Below are positions 8,081 to 16,385 of a stretch of 64,000 nt of DNA, in pieces. A program made the translations under genes and the position numbers. Positions within the stretch are counted from its first letter, which is position 1; each line of letters begins with the position of its first letter. The DNA is from Candidatus Peregrinibacteria bacterium (GTDB taxonomy: Bacteria; Patescibacteriota; Gracilibacteria; UBA1369; LOWO2-01-FULL-3): NCBI GenBank assembly GCA_026395515.1, contig JAPLYN010000002.1:1-64000 (forward strand), in the 5' to 3' direction. The notes under the pieces were generated by a model. It was not told the origin of the DNA. It did not search any database and worked only from the letters and a program-made list of their open reading frames with translations.

Positions 8081-9331
8081 ATGAGACTTTTTCGTGGAAT
8101 CAAAAAAAGATCTAGCGAAGCCCACTTTTTAGCTTTAGATATCGGTACAGATTACGTGAAAGCTTTAATATGCGAGGCTGAAGGTACCAAAAAAGCCAAG
8201 GTTCTTGGTGTAGGGCGCAGACAACAGAAGCTTGGAGACATGAATAGTGGTGTTGTTACTGATATCGCTGCTGTTATTGCAAATTGCCATAGCGCTATTC
8301 GCGATGCGGAGAATATGGCTGGAGTAACAGCTGGAAAGATGATTATTGGTATTTCCGGAGAATTAGTAAAAGGAGCCACAATTACGACAAGTTATGTGAG
8401 AAGTGATGCAAATACTAAAATCGATTTGGCTGAATTGAAGAATATCGTGCACAAGGTTCAATGGAGAGCTTTCGACCAGGTAAGAAGCCAATTATCAGAA
8501 GAAACTGGATACAGTGAAATCGATGTAAAATTAGTGAATGCTGCGATCGTAGATGTAAGAATTGATGGATATAAAGTAATTAATCCTACTGGGTTCCAAG
8601 GTAAAGAAGTGACTTTGGGAATTTTCAATGCCTTTGCACCTTTGGTTCATTATGGAGCTTTGCAGACTATTGCCTGCGAAATTGATAAGGAGCTTTTGGC
8701 TATTGCCGCTGAACCATATGCTTTGACTAGATGTTTAGATGACGAAGGTCAGTTTGGAGCAATTTTCCTAGATGTAGGAGGTGGCACGACAAATGTAGCA
8801 GTGGTAAGAGATGGAACAGTAGAAGGTACAAAGATGTTCACGCTTGGCGGACGGACTTTTACAAAGAGACTTTCTCAATCATTGAATATTTCATTTAAAG
8901 AAGCTGAAGAGATCAAGATGCTTTACAGCGAAGATAAGCTTGAAAGACAGTCACACAAGATTGTACGCGAAGCCATGAAGAGCGATTGCGATGTATGGCT
9001 TTCAGGAGTAATTCTCTCTTTAGAATCTTTCCAGCACGTAGACGTATTGCCATCTAGAATTTATCTTTCTGGTGGTGGTGCTCATCTTCCTGAAATCAAA
9101 GAAACCTTAGAATCTATGGAATGGGTGAAGATGCTCCCATTCACAAGAAAACCTCAAATCAGTTTCCTCAACCCAAAAATGGTCACTAATGTTTCTGATG
9201 AAACAAAACTTTTAAAAGATCAGCAAGATATTATGCCGATGGCTTTGGCTAACCTTGCACTTGGCTTTATGGGCGAGGAACAGCCTCTTTCTAAACTTCT
9301 AAAGAAAGTGGTGCGCTTGATGCAAATATAA
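8081..9331 (+). CDS. ftsA: Cell division protein FtsA-like actin-fold ATPase
   Basis: A 416-aa actin-fold ATPase; FtsA tethers FtsZ to the membrane. Visible are phosphate-1 (LALDIGTDYVKALI), the SHS2-type region (about 75-190), phosphate-2 (FLDVGGGTTNVAVV) and the adenosine motif (IYLSGGGAHLPEI). The C-terminus (LSKLLKKVVRLMQI) is amphipathic, as expected for the FtsA membrane-targeting helix. PilM is related, but no pilus genes are nearby. Start at 8081 fits the promoter; the gene is 10 bp from the baseplate-J-like gene, suggesting co-transcription. Confidence 0.85.
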   Translation: MRLFRGIKKRSSEAHFLALDIGTDYVKALICEAEGTKKAKVLGVGRRQQKLGDMNSGVVTDIAAVIANCHSAIRDAENMAGVTAGKMIIGISGELVKGATITTSYVRSDANTKIDLAELKNIVHKVQWRAFDQVRSQLSEETGYSEIDVKLVNAAIVDVRIDGYKVINPTGFQGKEVTLGIFNAFAPLVHYGALQTIACEIDKELLAIAAEPYALTRCLDDEGQFGAIFLDVGGGTTNVAVVRDGTVEGTKMFTLGGRTFTKRLSQSLNISFKEAEEIKMLYSEDKLERQSHKIVREAMKSDCDVWLSGVILSLESFQHVDVLPSRIYLSGGGAHLPEIKETLESMEWVKMLPFTRKPQISFLNPKMVTNVSDETKLLKDQQDIMPMALANLALGFMGEEQPLSKLLKKVVRLMQI

Positions 9332-9341
9332 AGCAAACTAA

Positions 9342-11138
9342 ATGGTCGCTAAAAAAAAACAGAAAGAAGAGAAAATTGAAAAATTAGTGCCACCAAAAAA
9401 AGTGGTCTATGCGGAAATTGATGATGAAGTTACAACGCTCTACGATAAAGTTAAACAAACTAATTCAAAGGGAATTTATATTGTCGTGCCAAAGCGTGCG
9501 ATTCTTTTTCAAAGTTTAGTTAATTTACAAATTCTAAAAAGAAAAGCTGAAGATGATGGCAAAGAAATTTTCCTAATTACGAATGACAAAAACGGAATTC
9601 ACTTAGCTCAAAAAACCGGAATAGAAGTTTATGACAAAGCTAATCCAGAAGGCAAATCCTCACTTTTCGCATCGGAAGGAGAGGACCAAAAATTAAAAAT
9701 AACACCTTTAAAAGCGAGTATTAATGCCGTGGATGAAGAAGCTCCTACACGTATGGCCGAGAAAAAACTTTCTATTGGTGAAATTTTAAAAAAGATAAAA
9801 GGAAAAGCTTCAATTGATATTTCCAAGATTAAAACTGCCGAGAAAAAACAAGATCCCCTAAAGCCAAAATCTAAATTTGTAATCATCGCGCCTAATAGAC
9901 ATGCGTTGATTGCGATGGTTTCTATTACTTTGATTATATTATTGGTAATCATTTATGTGGCGCTTCCTGGTGTTACAATTTATCTCACTCCCACAGCTAG
10001 CGTACTGGAAAAATCTGTGAATATTACACTCGCTGATGCTCAAAGAAATCGAGCAGAATTAGAGACTCATCCATCTCATGAAATTGCTAGTTATCCAGTT
10101 TCCACAAAGGTTTCTAAAACAATTGTGCAATACGCAACTGGCAAAAAATTCTCTGATAAAGGAGCTAATGCGAGTGGAAACATTACTATTTACAATACTC
10201 TCAATACTGAACGTCCCCTGGTCAATCAGACACGTTTCCAAACTAAAGATGGTCTAGTCTTCAGAATTGCTGATGATATCGTAGTACCTGCAGCTGATAG
10301 CAAAGGCCCGGGGCAAATAGAGGCTTATGTGACTGCTGATCAGATAGATTCCACAGGATCAATCGTTGGGGCGCGCGGAAATATTGAGCCTACAAGATTT
10401 TTTTTACCGGGTTTAAAGGGAGATAATCAGGCTAAGGTATACGCCGAAAGTAAAGTGGCGATGAAAGGAGGAGTCACGGATTATACGACCTTTGTTACTA
10501 AACAAGATATTGATGCGGTAAAGACCAGAATTAAGGATGAGTTAACAAAAACAGCGATTGCGGAACTAAGGAAAGCAATAAAGGATAAAGCTACTTTAGC
10601 GGGACAAACTTCTACTTACGATCTGTTGCAAGGAGATAGCCAGGCAATTACTACTGGCGACGTGGCAATTCAAGTAGATGAGACTTTAGTAGATAAACAA
10701 GTTACAGAGTTTCAGGCAACAGGTACTATGGATGTAAGCGGTATTTATTATGATCACGATGCGATGTTGGAGATTTTGAAGGATGAACTTTTATTAAAGA
10801 AGAGTCCACAGAAAGAACTTCTAAGAATTAATGAAGGTTCCACGACTTATAGAATTTTCCAGAGAGATGAAGCGAGTGGAAAGATCAAAATTACGGCTAA
10901 CATAAAAGGTGTAGAGCAATTCCAAATCGATCCGGATAAAGAAAACGGTGCTCAATTACTCGAGAAAATTCGTGAGCATATTGCCGGATTGGATATTGAT
11001 GAAGCAAAAACTTACATTCAAAATCTCCCAGAGATAAATAAGGTGGAAATTAGTAGCTGGCCGGCTTGGTCCCCTACTATTCCGAGTTTGACTGATAATA
11101 TCAGTTTCAAGATTAGTGATGCTGTGGAGGCCCAGTAG
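9342..11138 (+). CDS. Single-pass membrane protein, baseplate-J/gp47-like
   Basis: 598 aa: a charged cytosolic N-terminal region (about 1-185), one transmembrane helix (about 188-210, ALIAMVSITLIILLVIIYVAL) and a large outer region. The outer part has blocks like GNITIYNTLNTERPLVNQTRF, VVPAADSKGPGQIEAYV and PGLKGDNQAKVYAES, the pattern of proteins annotated as baseplate J/gp47-like in Patescibacteria. It follows ftsA closely. A role in the cell envelope or in a surface machine is inference from topology; no other phage-tail gene is adjacent. Confidence 0.65.
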   Translation: MVAKKKQKEEKIEKLVPPKKVVYAEIDDEVTTLYDKVKQTNSKGIYIVVPKRAILFQSLVNLQILKRKAEDDGKEIFLITNDKNGIHLAQKTGIEVYDKANPEGKSSLFASEGEDQKLKITPLKASINAVDEEAPTRMAEKKLSIGEILKKIKGKASIDISKIKTAEKKQDPLKPKSKFVIIAPNRHALIAMVSITLIILLVIIYVALPGVTIYLTPTASVLEKSVNITLADAQRNRAELETHPSHEIASYPVSTKVSKTIVQYATGKKFSDKGANASGNITIYNTLNTERPLVNQTRFQTKDGLVFRIADDIVVPAADSKGPGQIEAYVTADQIDSTGSIVGARGNIEPTRFFLPGLKGDNQAKVYAESKVAMKGGVTDYTTFVTKQDIDAVKTRIKDELTKTAIAELRKAIKDKATLAGQTSTYDLLQGDSQAITTGDVAIQVDETLVDKQVTEFQATGTMDVSGIYYDHDAMLEILKDELLLKKSPQKELLRINEGSTTYRIFQRDEASGKIKITANIKGVEQFQIDPDKENGAQLLEKIREHIAGLDIDEAKTYIQNLPEINKVEISSWPAWSPTIPSLTDNISFKISDAVEAQ

Positions 11139-11164
11139 AAGGGCGAATGGCGCACTTTGACCTA

Positions 11165-11193
11165 TTGCAAAAAAGGTGTTTTTGTGTTAGAAT
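11165..11193 (+). promoter_or_regulatory. Promoter of the fibre-like secreted protein gene
   Basis: TTGCAA at 11165-11170, 17 bp spacer, TAGAAT at 11188-11193, about 29 bp before ATG 11223. The A-rich leader has no clear Shine-Dalgarno sequence. Confidence 0.55.
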
Positions 11194-11222
11194 TTAGGCA
11201 ATAAAAAAATAAAAATAAAAAC

Positions 11223-12371
11223 ATGAAAAACTCTCATTTAAAGAATTCTCTTATAGCTGCAGGAATTGCAGTTTTTGCCGGTGTCGTGACACTTGGTGCC
11301 AGCGTGGCAATCGGTGCTACACCAGCTCCTACACAGGATCCTGTAACGGCAAATGGCGTGGGACCAACTTTTACGACTGCCACTGTACTTGGAAATACAA
11401 CTATTGGTGGAATTCTAGACGTAGCAGGTTCAATTAAAAATACAGTTGGAGGTATCCTCCAAATTAACTCTCCTGGTGGACTAGATATAAATGCTCAAAT
11501 TAGAAATGATACAGTTGCAAATGCTCCTGTAATGTTCAATGACGCAAATGGTGTAGCCCTAAAAGCAGGAGATTTAGATGTTCAAGCTGGTTCTATTAAA
11601 AATACTGGAGATGGCATAGTTAAGCTAAATGGTAATGTAGATATTAGTGGAGTAATTAGAAATGAAGTTGTTGGAGGAGGACTTCCAGTAAAATTTAATG
11701 ACTCTAATGGTGTAGCTATACAAGCTGGAGATTTAGATATTCAGGCTGGTGGTATAACAAATACAGCCGGTACTACGGTTAAGGTTAAGGATAATTTGGA
11801 AGTAAACGCTGGAACTGGAATTAACACTTCAGTAAGCATTTATGGACCAAATACAAATGGCCAAACTTCTACTCTTAATTTAATGGATACAAATAACTAT
11901 ATCCAAGCTATATGGGGAGGCAATCTAACATTCGGTACTTGGAATGGAATTGATTTTAAGGTTAACCATAGCAATACCCCAACAATGAATATTAACGCTA
12001 ACGGCAATGTGGGAATTGGTACAACTTCTCCAGCAACAAAACTACAAGTTATTGGTGGTATTACAGGAACAAGTATTGGTAGATACTATAGGACTGAATC
12101 ATCAGTTTACAACACAATGCCAATAAACGGTGGTGTCCCTACACCTTTTAATGGAGTGGGATGCGCGGCTGGAAGCTATGCTGTGAGTTGTGGATTTGAT
12201 GTGTTTAAGGATCAGGCAGGAAATGAATATCAAGGTACAGGTATAAACACAAACGCTGTTGTTACCTTTAGTAGCTTATCAAGCTGCGCTTACGATATAT
12301 CAAATGCTACTGGAGTACTAAAATATGTTAAGTACTACGCAATGTGTTTTGATCCTACAACAAACAACTAA
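11223..12371 (+). CDS. Secreted fibre-like repeat protein
   Basis: 382 aa with an N-terminal signal or anchor helix (about 8-30, ending in ASVAIGATPAP). The middle is built from Gly/Asn/Asp-rich repeats: FNDANGVALKAGDLDVQAG and FNDSNGVAIQAGDLDIQAG are near copies, suggesting a beta-solenoid stalk. Near residue 260 it carries GNVGIGTTSPATKLQV, a motif common in phage tail fibres and bacterial adhesins. The C-terminal about 90 residues contain several Cys and may be a globular head. Likely displayed on the cell surface (inference). No LPXTG motif is seen at the end. Confidence 0.7.
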   Translation: MKNSHLKNSLIAAGIAVFAGVVTLGASVAIGATPAPTQDPVTANGVGPTFTTATVLGNTTIGGILDVAGSIKNTVGGILQINSPGGLDINAQIRNDTVANAPVMFNDANGVALKAGDLDVQAGSIKNTGDGIVKLNGNVDISGVIRNEVVGGGLPVKFNDSNGVAIQAGDLDIQAGGITNTAGTTVKVKDNLEVNAGTGINTSVSIYGPNTNGQTSTLNLMDTNNYIQAIWGGNLTFGTWNGIDFKVNHSNTPTMNINANGNVGIGTTSPATKLQVIGGITGTSIGRYYRTESSVYNTMPINGGVPTPFNGVGCAAGSYAVSCGFDVFKDQAGNEYQGTGINTNAVVTFSSLSSCAYDISNATGVLKYVKYYAMCFDPTTNN

Positions 12372-12907
12372 TTGAACTTTGGATTTTTGAGACAAATATT
12401 CTTAAAATCCTTATCTTTAAATAGGTCACATACGGATTTGTCCTTGCTTGCGTAAGCAGGGTCCCCAATGACATTCATCATACATTCTTGTTGAAAATTA
12501 CTGTCGGCTATTCCATTACAAATGGATACGTCGTGTTGATTCATAGCCTTCAGTGTCAATTTTTGTCTACTATCTAGAAGATTGTTGAATTTATTTTTCT
12601 GATCTATTGTAGCCTGTATCTGTATTGTACAACTATCAATTAGCTGCTTGTTTTTGATTGTTTTGCACAAAGAAATTTCCGATTTAGTTATGGCATCCCT
12701 TTTTATCATTTCATCCTTAATTGTTTGCTGACAATCATCTTTCAATGAAGCACCAATTATAGTGTCGCAGAGTTTAATATTTGTTGAACTTACTGCGTCT
12801 TTATAAATTTGATCATCAAGAACAGAAATTTTTGCTGGTGAGCTAGATCCACCACAAGCAGTCAAAAATACACCGGTCAAAAATAAGGCTGCGAGAGTTT
12901 TTTTCAT
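12368..12907 (-). CDS. Lipoprotein of unknown function
   Basis: 179 aa, with a signal peptide and lipobox at the N-terminus (FLTGVFLTACGGSSS, cleavage before Cys18). The mature part is helical and contains about ten spaced Cys in repeats such as LCDTI, LCKTI, ICNGI and VCDLF, suggesting two- or three-fold repeated units of about 40 residues linked by disulfides. No family was recognised. Its stop overlaps the stop of the converging fibre-like gene by 4 bp. Confidence 0.75.
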   Translation of the reverse strand: MKKTLAALFLTGVFLTACGGSSSPAKISVLDDQIYKDAVSSTNIKLCDTIIGASLKDDCQQTIKDEMIKRDAITKSEISLCKTIKNKQLIDSCTIQIQATIDQKNKFNNLLDSRQKLTLKAMNQHDVSICNGIADSNFQQECMMNVIGDPAYASKDKSVCDLFKDKDFKNICLKNPKFN

Positions 12908-12980
12908 ATAATATTTTTAGGAATGGGAAATGCTAAGAGGTTAGCTCTCTTAAGTTATTACAGACGGGAGTTTTTGGCAA

Positions 12981-13859
12981 CTATAATCCCAAAGACTTTC
13001 TGATAGCGTCAGCCTTGCTGGTATCCTCAGTTTTCTTTTGAGATTGGCTCCACTCGTGTTCGAGTTCCATCCATTCGTCAAAATGTTGCTGAGCAAGCTT
13101 CTCGAGCTGAGGTGCATGCTTCTTTGAAAGAGCGGCAAACTTCTGTTTCTCCTCTTCAAAAATGCGAACTAGCTCGTCGATTTGAGCCTGTTTTAGTTTT
13201 GGAATCGATTCAATAATCTTTTTTTTCTCATCTTTAGAAAGAGAAATAGAACCAGCTAATAATCTAATAAAATATTCATCGTCAAACTTCAAATCACTCT
13301 TTGGCGCAGTCACGTTTAATTTCGCTGGAAATTTAGTTCCCAATTGGAAATTTGCTGGAGTAGTATCTTCAGCTGGTGGCATTGGCGGATAACTAGGCAT
13401 TTGACCAGGCATTGCACCCTGTGGTGGCATTCCTGCACCCATTGGCATTTGACCGCCTTGTGGAGGAAAACCAGGCATTCCTTGTGGAGCTGGATATCCT
13501 GGAGGATACGCACCTGGTTGAGGGTAACCTTGTGGAGGCATTCCCTGAGGTGGCATTTGGCCTTGTGGTGGATAATAATAACCCATTGGAGGGTAACCTT
13601 GTTGTTGAGCGTATGGATCAAACATTGGTGGATATCCTGGAGGGTACGCACCTGGTTGTGGATAGCCTTGTGGAGGCATTCCCTGAGGTGGCATCGGAGG
13701 ATAACCAACAGGTGGCATTTGCTGACCCTGCTGACCTTGAGCACCTTGAACACTCTGAGCTCCCGCTTGCGCTGGAGGTGGAGTCATTGGTTTTGGAGGT
13801 TGTGCCTGAGCTGGTTTTTGACCCTGATTTGCGGCCGGATTTGTATTTTTTGGATCCAT
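12981..13859 (-). CDS. Pro/Gln/Gly-rich protein with conserved C-terminal helical module
   Basis: 292 aa. Residues about 1-165 are low complexity, rich in Pro, Gln, Gly, Met and Tyr, with repeats of PPQGMPPQGYPQPGAYPPGY. The C-terminal about 125 residues are charged and helical: KDEKKKIIESIPKLKQAQIDELVRIFEEEKQK. The same spacing of residues appears in the protein at 27311-27820, so this is a shared module. No signal peptide or membrane helix. Function unknown; a scaffold or condensate-like role would be speculation. Confidence 0.7.
   Translation of the reverse strand: MDPKNTNPAANQGQKPAQAQPPKPMTPPPAQAGAQSVQGAQGQQGQQMPPVGYPPMPPQGMPPQGYPQPGAYPPGYPPMFDPYAQQQGYPPMGYYYPPQGQMPPQGMPPQGYPQPGAYPPGYPAPQGMPGFPPQGGQMPMGAGMPPQGAMPGQMPSYPPMPPAEDTTPANFQLGTKFPAKLNVTAPKSDLKFDDEYFIRLLAGSISLSKDEKKKIIESIPKLKQAQIDELVRIFEEEKQKFAALSKKHAPQLEKLAQQHFDEWMELEHEWSQSQKKTEDTSKADAIRKSLGL
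13492..13694 (-). repeat. Two 65-bp direct repeats in the Pro/Gln-rich gene
   Basis: Copies at 13492-13556 and 13630-13694 differ at about 4 of 65 positions and encode the repeated block around GMPPQGYPQPGAYPPGY. This is an internal tandem duplication of coding sequence and could vary in copy number between strains. Confidence 0.8.
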
Positions 13860-13930
13860 AGGTTTTTATAGTCGTTAACTCTTATATTTTAACCACATTT
13901 CAGTAATTCTTCAAGGGACATTTAATAGAT

Positions 13931-13959
13931 TAGACAATTCAAAGGATTGTTTATAGAAT
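13931..13959 (+). promoter_or_regulatory. Promoter of tRNA-Val
   Basis: TAGACA at 13931-13936, 17 bp, TAGAAT at 13954-13959, 19 bp before the mature tRNA 5' end. Confidence 0.5.
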
Positions 13960-13978
13960 GTGGCGGCTAATTAAATAA

Positions 13979-14054
13979 GGGCGATTAGCTCAGTTGGTAG
14001 AGCGTCCGCTTGACTTGCGGAAGGCCAGTGGTTCGAACCCACTATCGCCCACCA
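13979..14054 (+). tRNA. tRNA-Val (GAC), CCA encoded
   Basis: 76 nt folding as a normal cloverleaf: acceptor GGGCGAT/ATCGCCC, D arm GCTC/GAGC, anticodon stem TCCGC/GCGGA with loop TTGACTT, T arm AGTGG-TTCGAAC-CCACT and encoded CCA. Anticodon GAC reads valine GUC/GUU codons. Position 37, normally a purine, is T here, which is unusual. Confidence 0.92.
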
Positions 14055-14060
14055 TGAAAA

Positions 14061-15230
14061 TTACATTTTTCTGTTCTCCAATTGTTCCAGCAAATTGCGG
14101 CGGATGTTTCCTGCGGTGATGCTTGTGCCAGAACCAGGAGCAGCGAGCTCAAATGGAACTTTATTATAGGCTGAAGTATAGATTACAACTTTATTTCCAT
14201 TGCCCTTGAGGCTTCCCAGTGGCGAATCCAATTTTTCTTCGCGGAGACCTAATTTAACAACAGGCTTACCATTCTCAATTTTCAAACTTGCCACATATCT
14301 CAAAGTTTTTCCTTCTTTTTTAGCAGCTTCAAATTTAGCAGCAATTTCATCATCAAAAATCTTGGATTTTGCCATAAATTCTTCCACTCCAATATCTGAT
14401 AATTCCCTAAATCCACCAGCCACAAATGGTTCCACTTCCACATCTTCCAAATTCACTTCGTAACCTGATGTTCTAGCTAAAATTACAATTTTCTTCGCCA
14501 CATCCATACCACTCAAATCATCGCGAGGATCTGGTTCTGTGTCCCCTGCCAATTTCAATTGTTTTACTGCTTCAGAAAAAGTGACCTTACCTTCGTATAA
14601 CAAATTACACATTTTGCCCAGAGTTCCAGAAAAACAGCCTTCTATGCTCTCTACGGTATCACTCATATCGAATCCATCTCTTAAAAATGGAACTGCGCCG
14701 GCACCTGCCATTACTGAACAACTATAGCCATATTTAGTTCTAAATTCTGTCAAAAGTTTGAAAACTTCCCATGAACTTTGTGCTACAGGAACTTTATTTG
14801 CCGTAACAATTCTTCCTCCATTTTCCATCACAGTCTGATGAAAACCGGTTAAATCACCGGCAGTCACATCAATAAATACAACATCTTCTATCAATCCTTG
14901 ATTGCGAATTACATCAAATAAATCCCCCAAAGTTGCACCTTCTTGATATCCTTTTTGTTCTCTTAGATAATCTCTAAGAGCTGTTCGTGGCTTTCCTTGG
15001 CTAGCGAGCTCTATATCTCGGGCCTGAAGTCTAGCAATAAGAGCAGGATCATTTTGAATACTCAATCCTCTTGGATCAACGAGAATTCCATCTCTGCTAG
15101 CTGTTGCTATTAAGTTTGTCGGATTCTTATGTTTATCTAAACCTGGAGCATCTTTCTCTGCTACTTCTCTGAGCAATTCAGTTCCAATGTTCCCTGTCGC
15201 TCCGAGCACTGCAATATTTTGTAGAGCCAT
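14061..15230 (-). CDS. hom: Homoserine dehydrogenase
   Basis: 389-aa NAD(P)-dependent enzyme converting aspartate semialdehyde to homoserine (threonine and methionine branch). It shows the N-terminal dinucleotide motif GATGNIGTEL, the junction VTANKVPVA, and the signature region EPDPRDDLSGMDVAKKIVILAR containing the catalytic Asp/Lys residues. There is no C-terminal ACT domain, so feedback control by threonine through ACT is not expected. The N-terminal region after the Rossmann motif is longer than usual. The gene is isolated from other amino acid genes and ends 7 bp after the tRNA-Val gene on the opposite strand. Confidence 0.88.
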   Translation of the reverse strand: MALQNIAVLGATGNIGTELLREVAEKDAPGLDKHKNPTNLIATASRDGILVDPRGLSIQNDPALIARLQARDIELASQGKPRTALRDYLREQKGYQEGATLGDLFDVIRNQGLIEDVVFIDVTAGDLTGFHQTVMENGGRIVTANKVPVAQSSWEVFKLLTEFRTKYGYSCSVMAGAGAVPFLRDGFDMSDTVESIEGCFSGTLGKMCNLLYEGKVTFSEAVKQLKLAGDTEPDPRDDLSGMDVAKKIVILARTSGYEVNLEDVEVEPFVAGGFRELSDIGVEEFMAKSKIFDDEIAAKFEAAKKEGKTLRYVASLKIENGKPVVKLGLREEKLDSPLGSLKGNGNKVVIYTSAYNKVPFELAAPGSGTSITAGNIRRNLLEQLENRKM

Positions 15231-15287
15231 ATTTGTAGTTAATAGTGGTTTCCGATTATAACGCCAACCAACTACAAGTCAAATGGC

Positions 15288-15995
15288 TTGTCAGAAGGCA
15301 AATTTGAAGATAACCTGCGCGTACCAACATATAAACCTATGGAACAACAAGACATTAGCCGTGAAGGAGTGACAATGGATAAGGTGTGGCAACTCGGAAG
15401 ACTTTTTCATACGAGAAATAATCATGCTATCGCGAAGGTAGAAAAATTTGCGAATATTGATATTCATAAATTGAATGAACTTCTTGGCACAAATTTCAAA
15501 GGTGTTATTTTGGATGTAGATGAATGCGTTTCTCCTCATCACGAAGAGGTTTTGGAAGAAAATGTTGATGCAATAATAGAGATGATAAATCAGGGAATTA
15601 AAATTGTGATTTTTTCTAATATGAAATTGAGCGATAGATATGTTCCTCTTATTTCTAAAGTAAAAGAAGCGACTGGATTTGAAATAAAGATTATTACTAG
15701 TAAACACGCCAAGCCGGATCCAAGAGGATTCGAAGAAAGCGTGGCGGCCTTGGAATTAAATGAAGGTGAAGATGCGCTGATGATTGGTGATAACTTTTTG
15801 ACTGATGGTGGATCAATAAGAGCAGGAATTCCCTTCATCAAAGTGAAGCCTATTAAGACTGAAAGTGAAGGCATTAAGGGCATGAAAAGATGGCCACAAC
15901 GAGGGCTTAGGGCTACATATTCAGGTGTCTCAAACCTATATGATTTAGTGGGTCAGAGAAAGGTCTTAAAAGACGAAGATTTCTTAAAGGAATAG
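15288..15995 (+). CDS. HAD-superfamily phosphatase, YqeG-like (subfamily IIIA)
   Basis: 235 aa from a TTG start, or 218 aa from the in-frame ATG at 15339. HAD motif I is ILDVDECVSP (DxDxx nucleophile), motif II is VIFSNM, and motif III/IV is HAKPDPRGF followed by MIGDNFLTDGG. This order and spacing match YqeG/PGP-like phosphatases. Substrate unknown. It is divergent from homoserine dehydrogenase with only about 57 bp between them. Confidence 0.8.
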   Translation: MSEGKFEDNLRVPTYKPMEQQDISREGVTMDKVWQLGRLFHTRNNHAIAKVEKFANIDIHKLNELLGTNFKGVILDVDECVSPHHEEVLEENVDAIIEMINQGIKIVIFSNMKLSDRYVPLISKVKEATGFEIKIITSKHAKPDPRGFEESVAALELNEGEDALMIGDNFLTDGGSIRAGIPFIKVKPIKTESEGIKGMKRWPQRGLRATYSGVSNLYDLVGQRKVLKDEDFLKE

Positions 15996-16020
15996 ACCAT
16001 CTATTATCCTCATCACTACG

Positions 16021-16049
16021 TTGATTTTTAGGCGTTTTTATTGTATAAT
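16021..16049 (+). promoter_or_regulatory. Promoter TTGATT-17-TATAAT
   Basis: TTGATT at 16021-16026, 17 bp, TATAAT at 16044-16049. It supports ATG 16074 as the start of the next small gene, giving a leader of about 18 nt; a start at 16041 would lie within the -10 region. Confidence 0.7.
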
Positions 16050-16073
16050 GATGTATTAGAAATAAAAACAAAA

Positions 16074-16334
16074 ATGTCTAAAAGTAAGCTCTGGAGGTTC
16101 AAAACATTCTTGATTGTATCAATGCTAGTATTGGTTGCTGTGGCAGCTACTCCTGCAAGTGCAGTGTATTTTTCAGATTCATTTGTTCAGGTCAAAAAAG
16201 TTCAGACAGAGACAGTAGTTGATCAACTATTCTCAATTCCAAATCTTATTTCAGAAAATCTTTCTAAATTAATAGGTGTGAATAAGGTAGAATTGGCTTC
16301 TTTCGGGAAAGCACAGATTTTAGGAAAATTTTAA
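16074..16334 (+). CDS. Small exported protein
   Basis: 86 aa: a positively charged N-terminus (MSKSKLWRFK), one hydrophobic segment (TFLIVSMLVLVAVAATPASA) ending in an ASA signal-peptidase-like site, and a short mature part of about 55 residues (VYFSDSFVQVKKVQTETVV). No family recognised. It has its own strong promoter and lies just before comF. Confidence 0.7.
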   Translation: MSKSKLWRFKTFLIVSMLVLVAVAATPASAVYFSDSFVQVKKVQTETVVDQLFSIPNLISENLSKLIGVNKVELASFGKAQILGKF

Positions 16335-16385
16335 GAAAATTTAATGTTTGCCTGCTAGCTTGTGGTTATTAATAAAAAAATAACC

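Noticed and set aside
13344-13871. Two long plus-strand frames (175 and 149 aa) opposite the Pro/Gln-rich gene
   Set aside because: Their Trp/Arg- or Glu/Leu-rich repeats are the antisense of a low-complexity Pro/Gln gene; no promoter or family.
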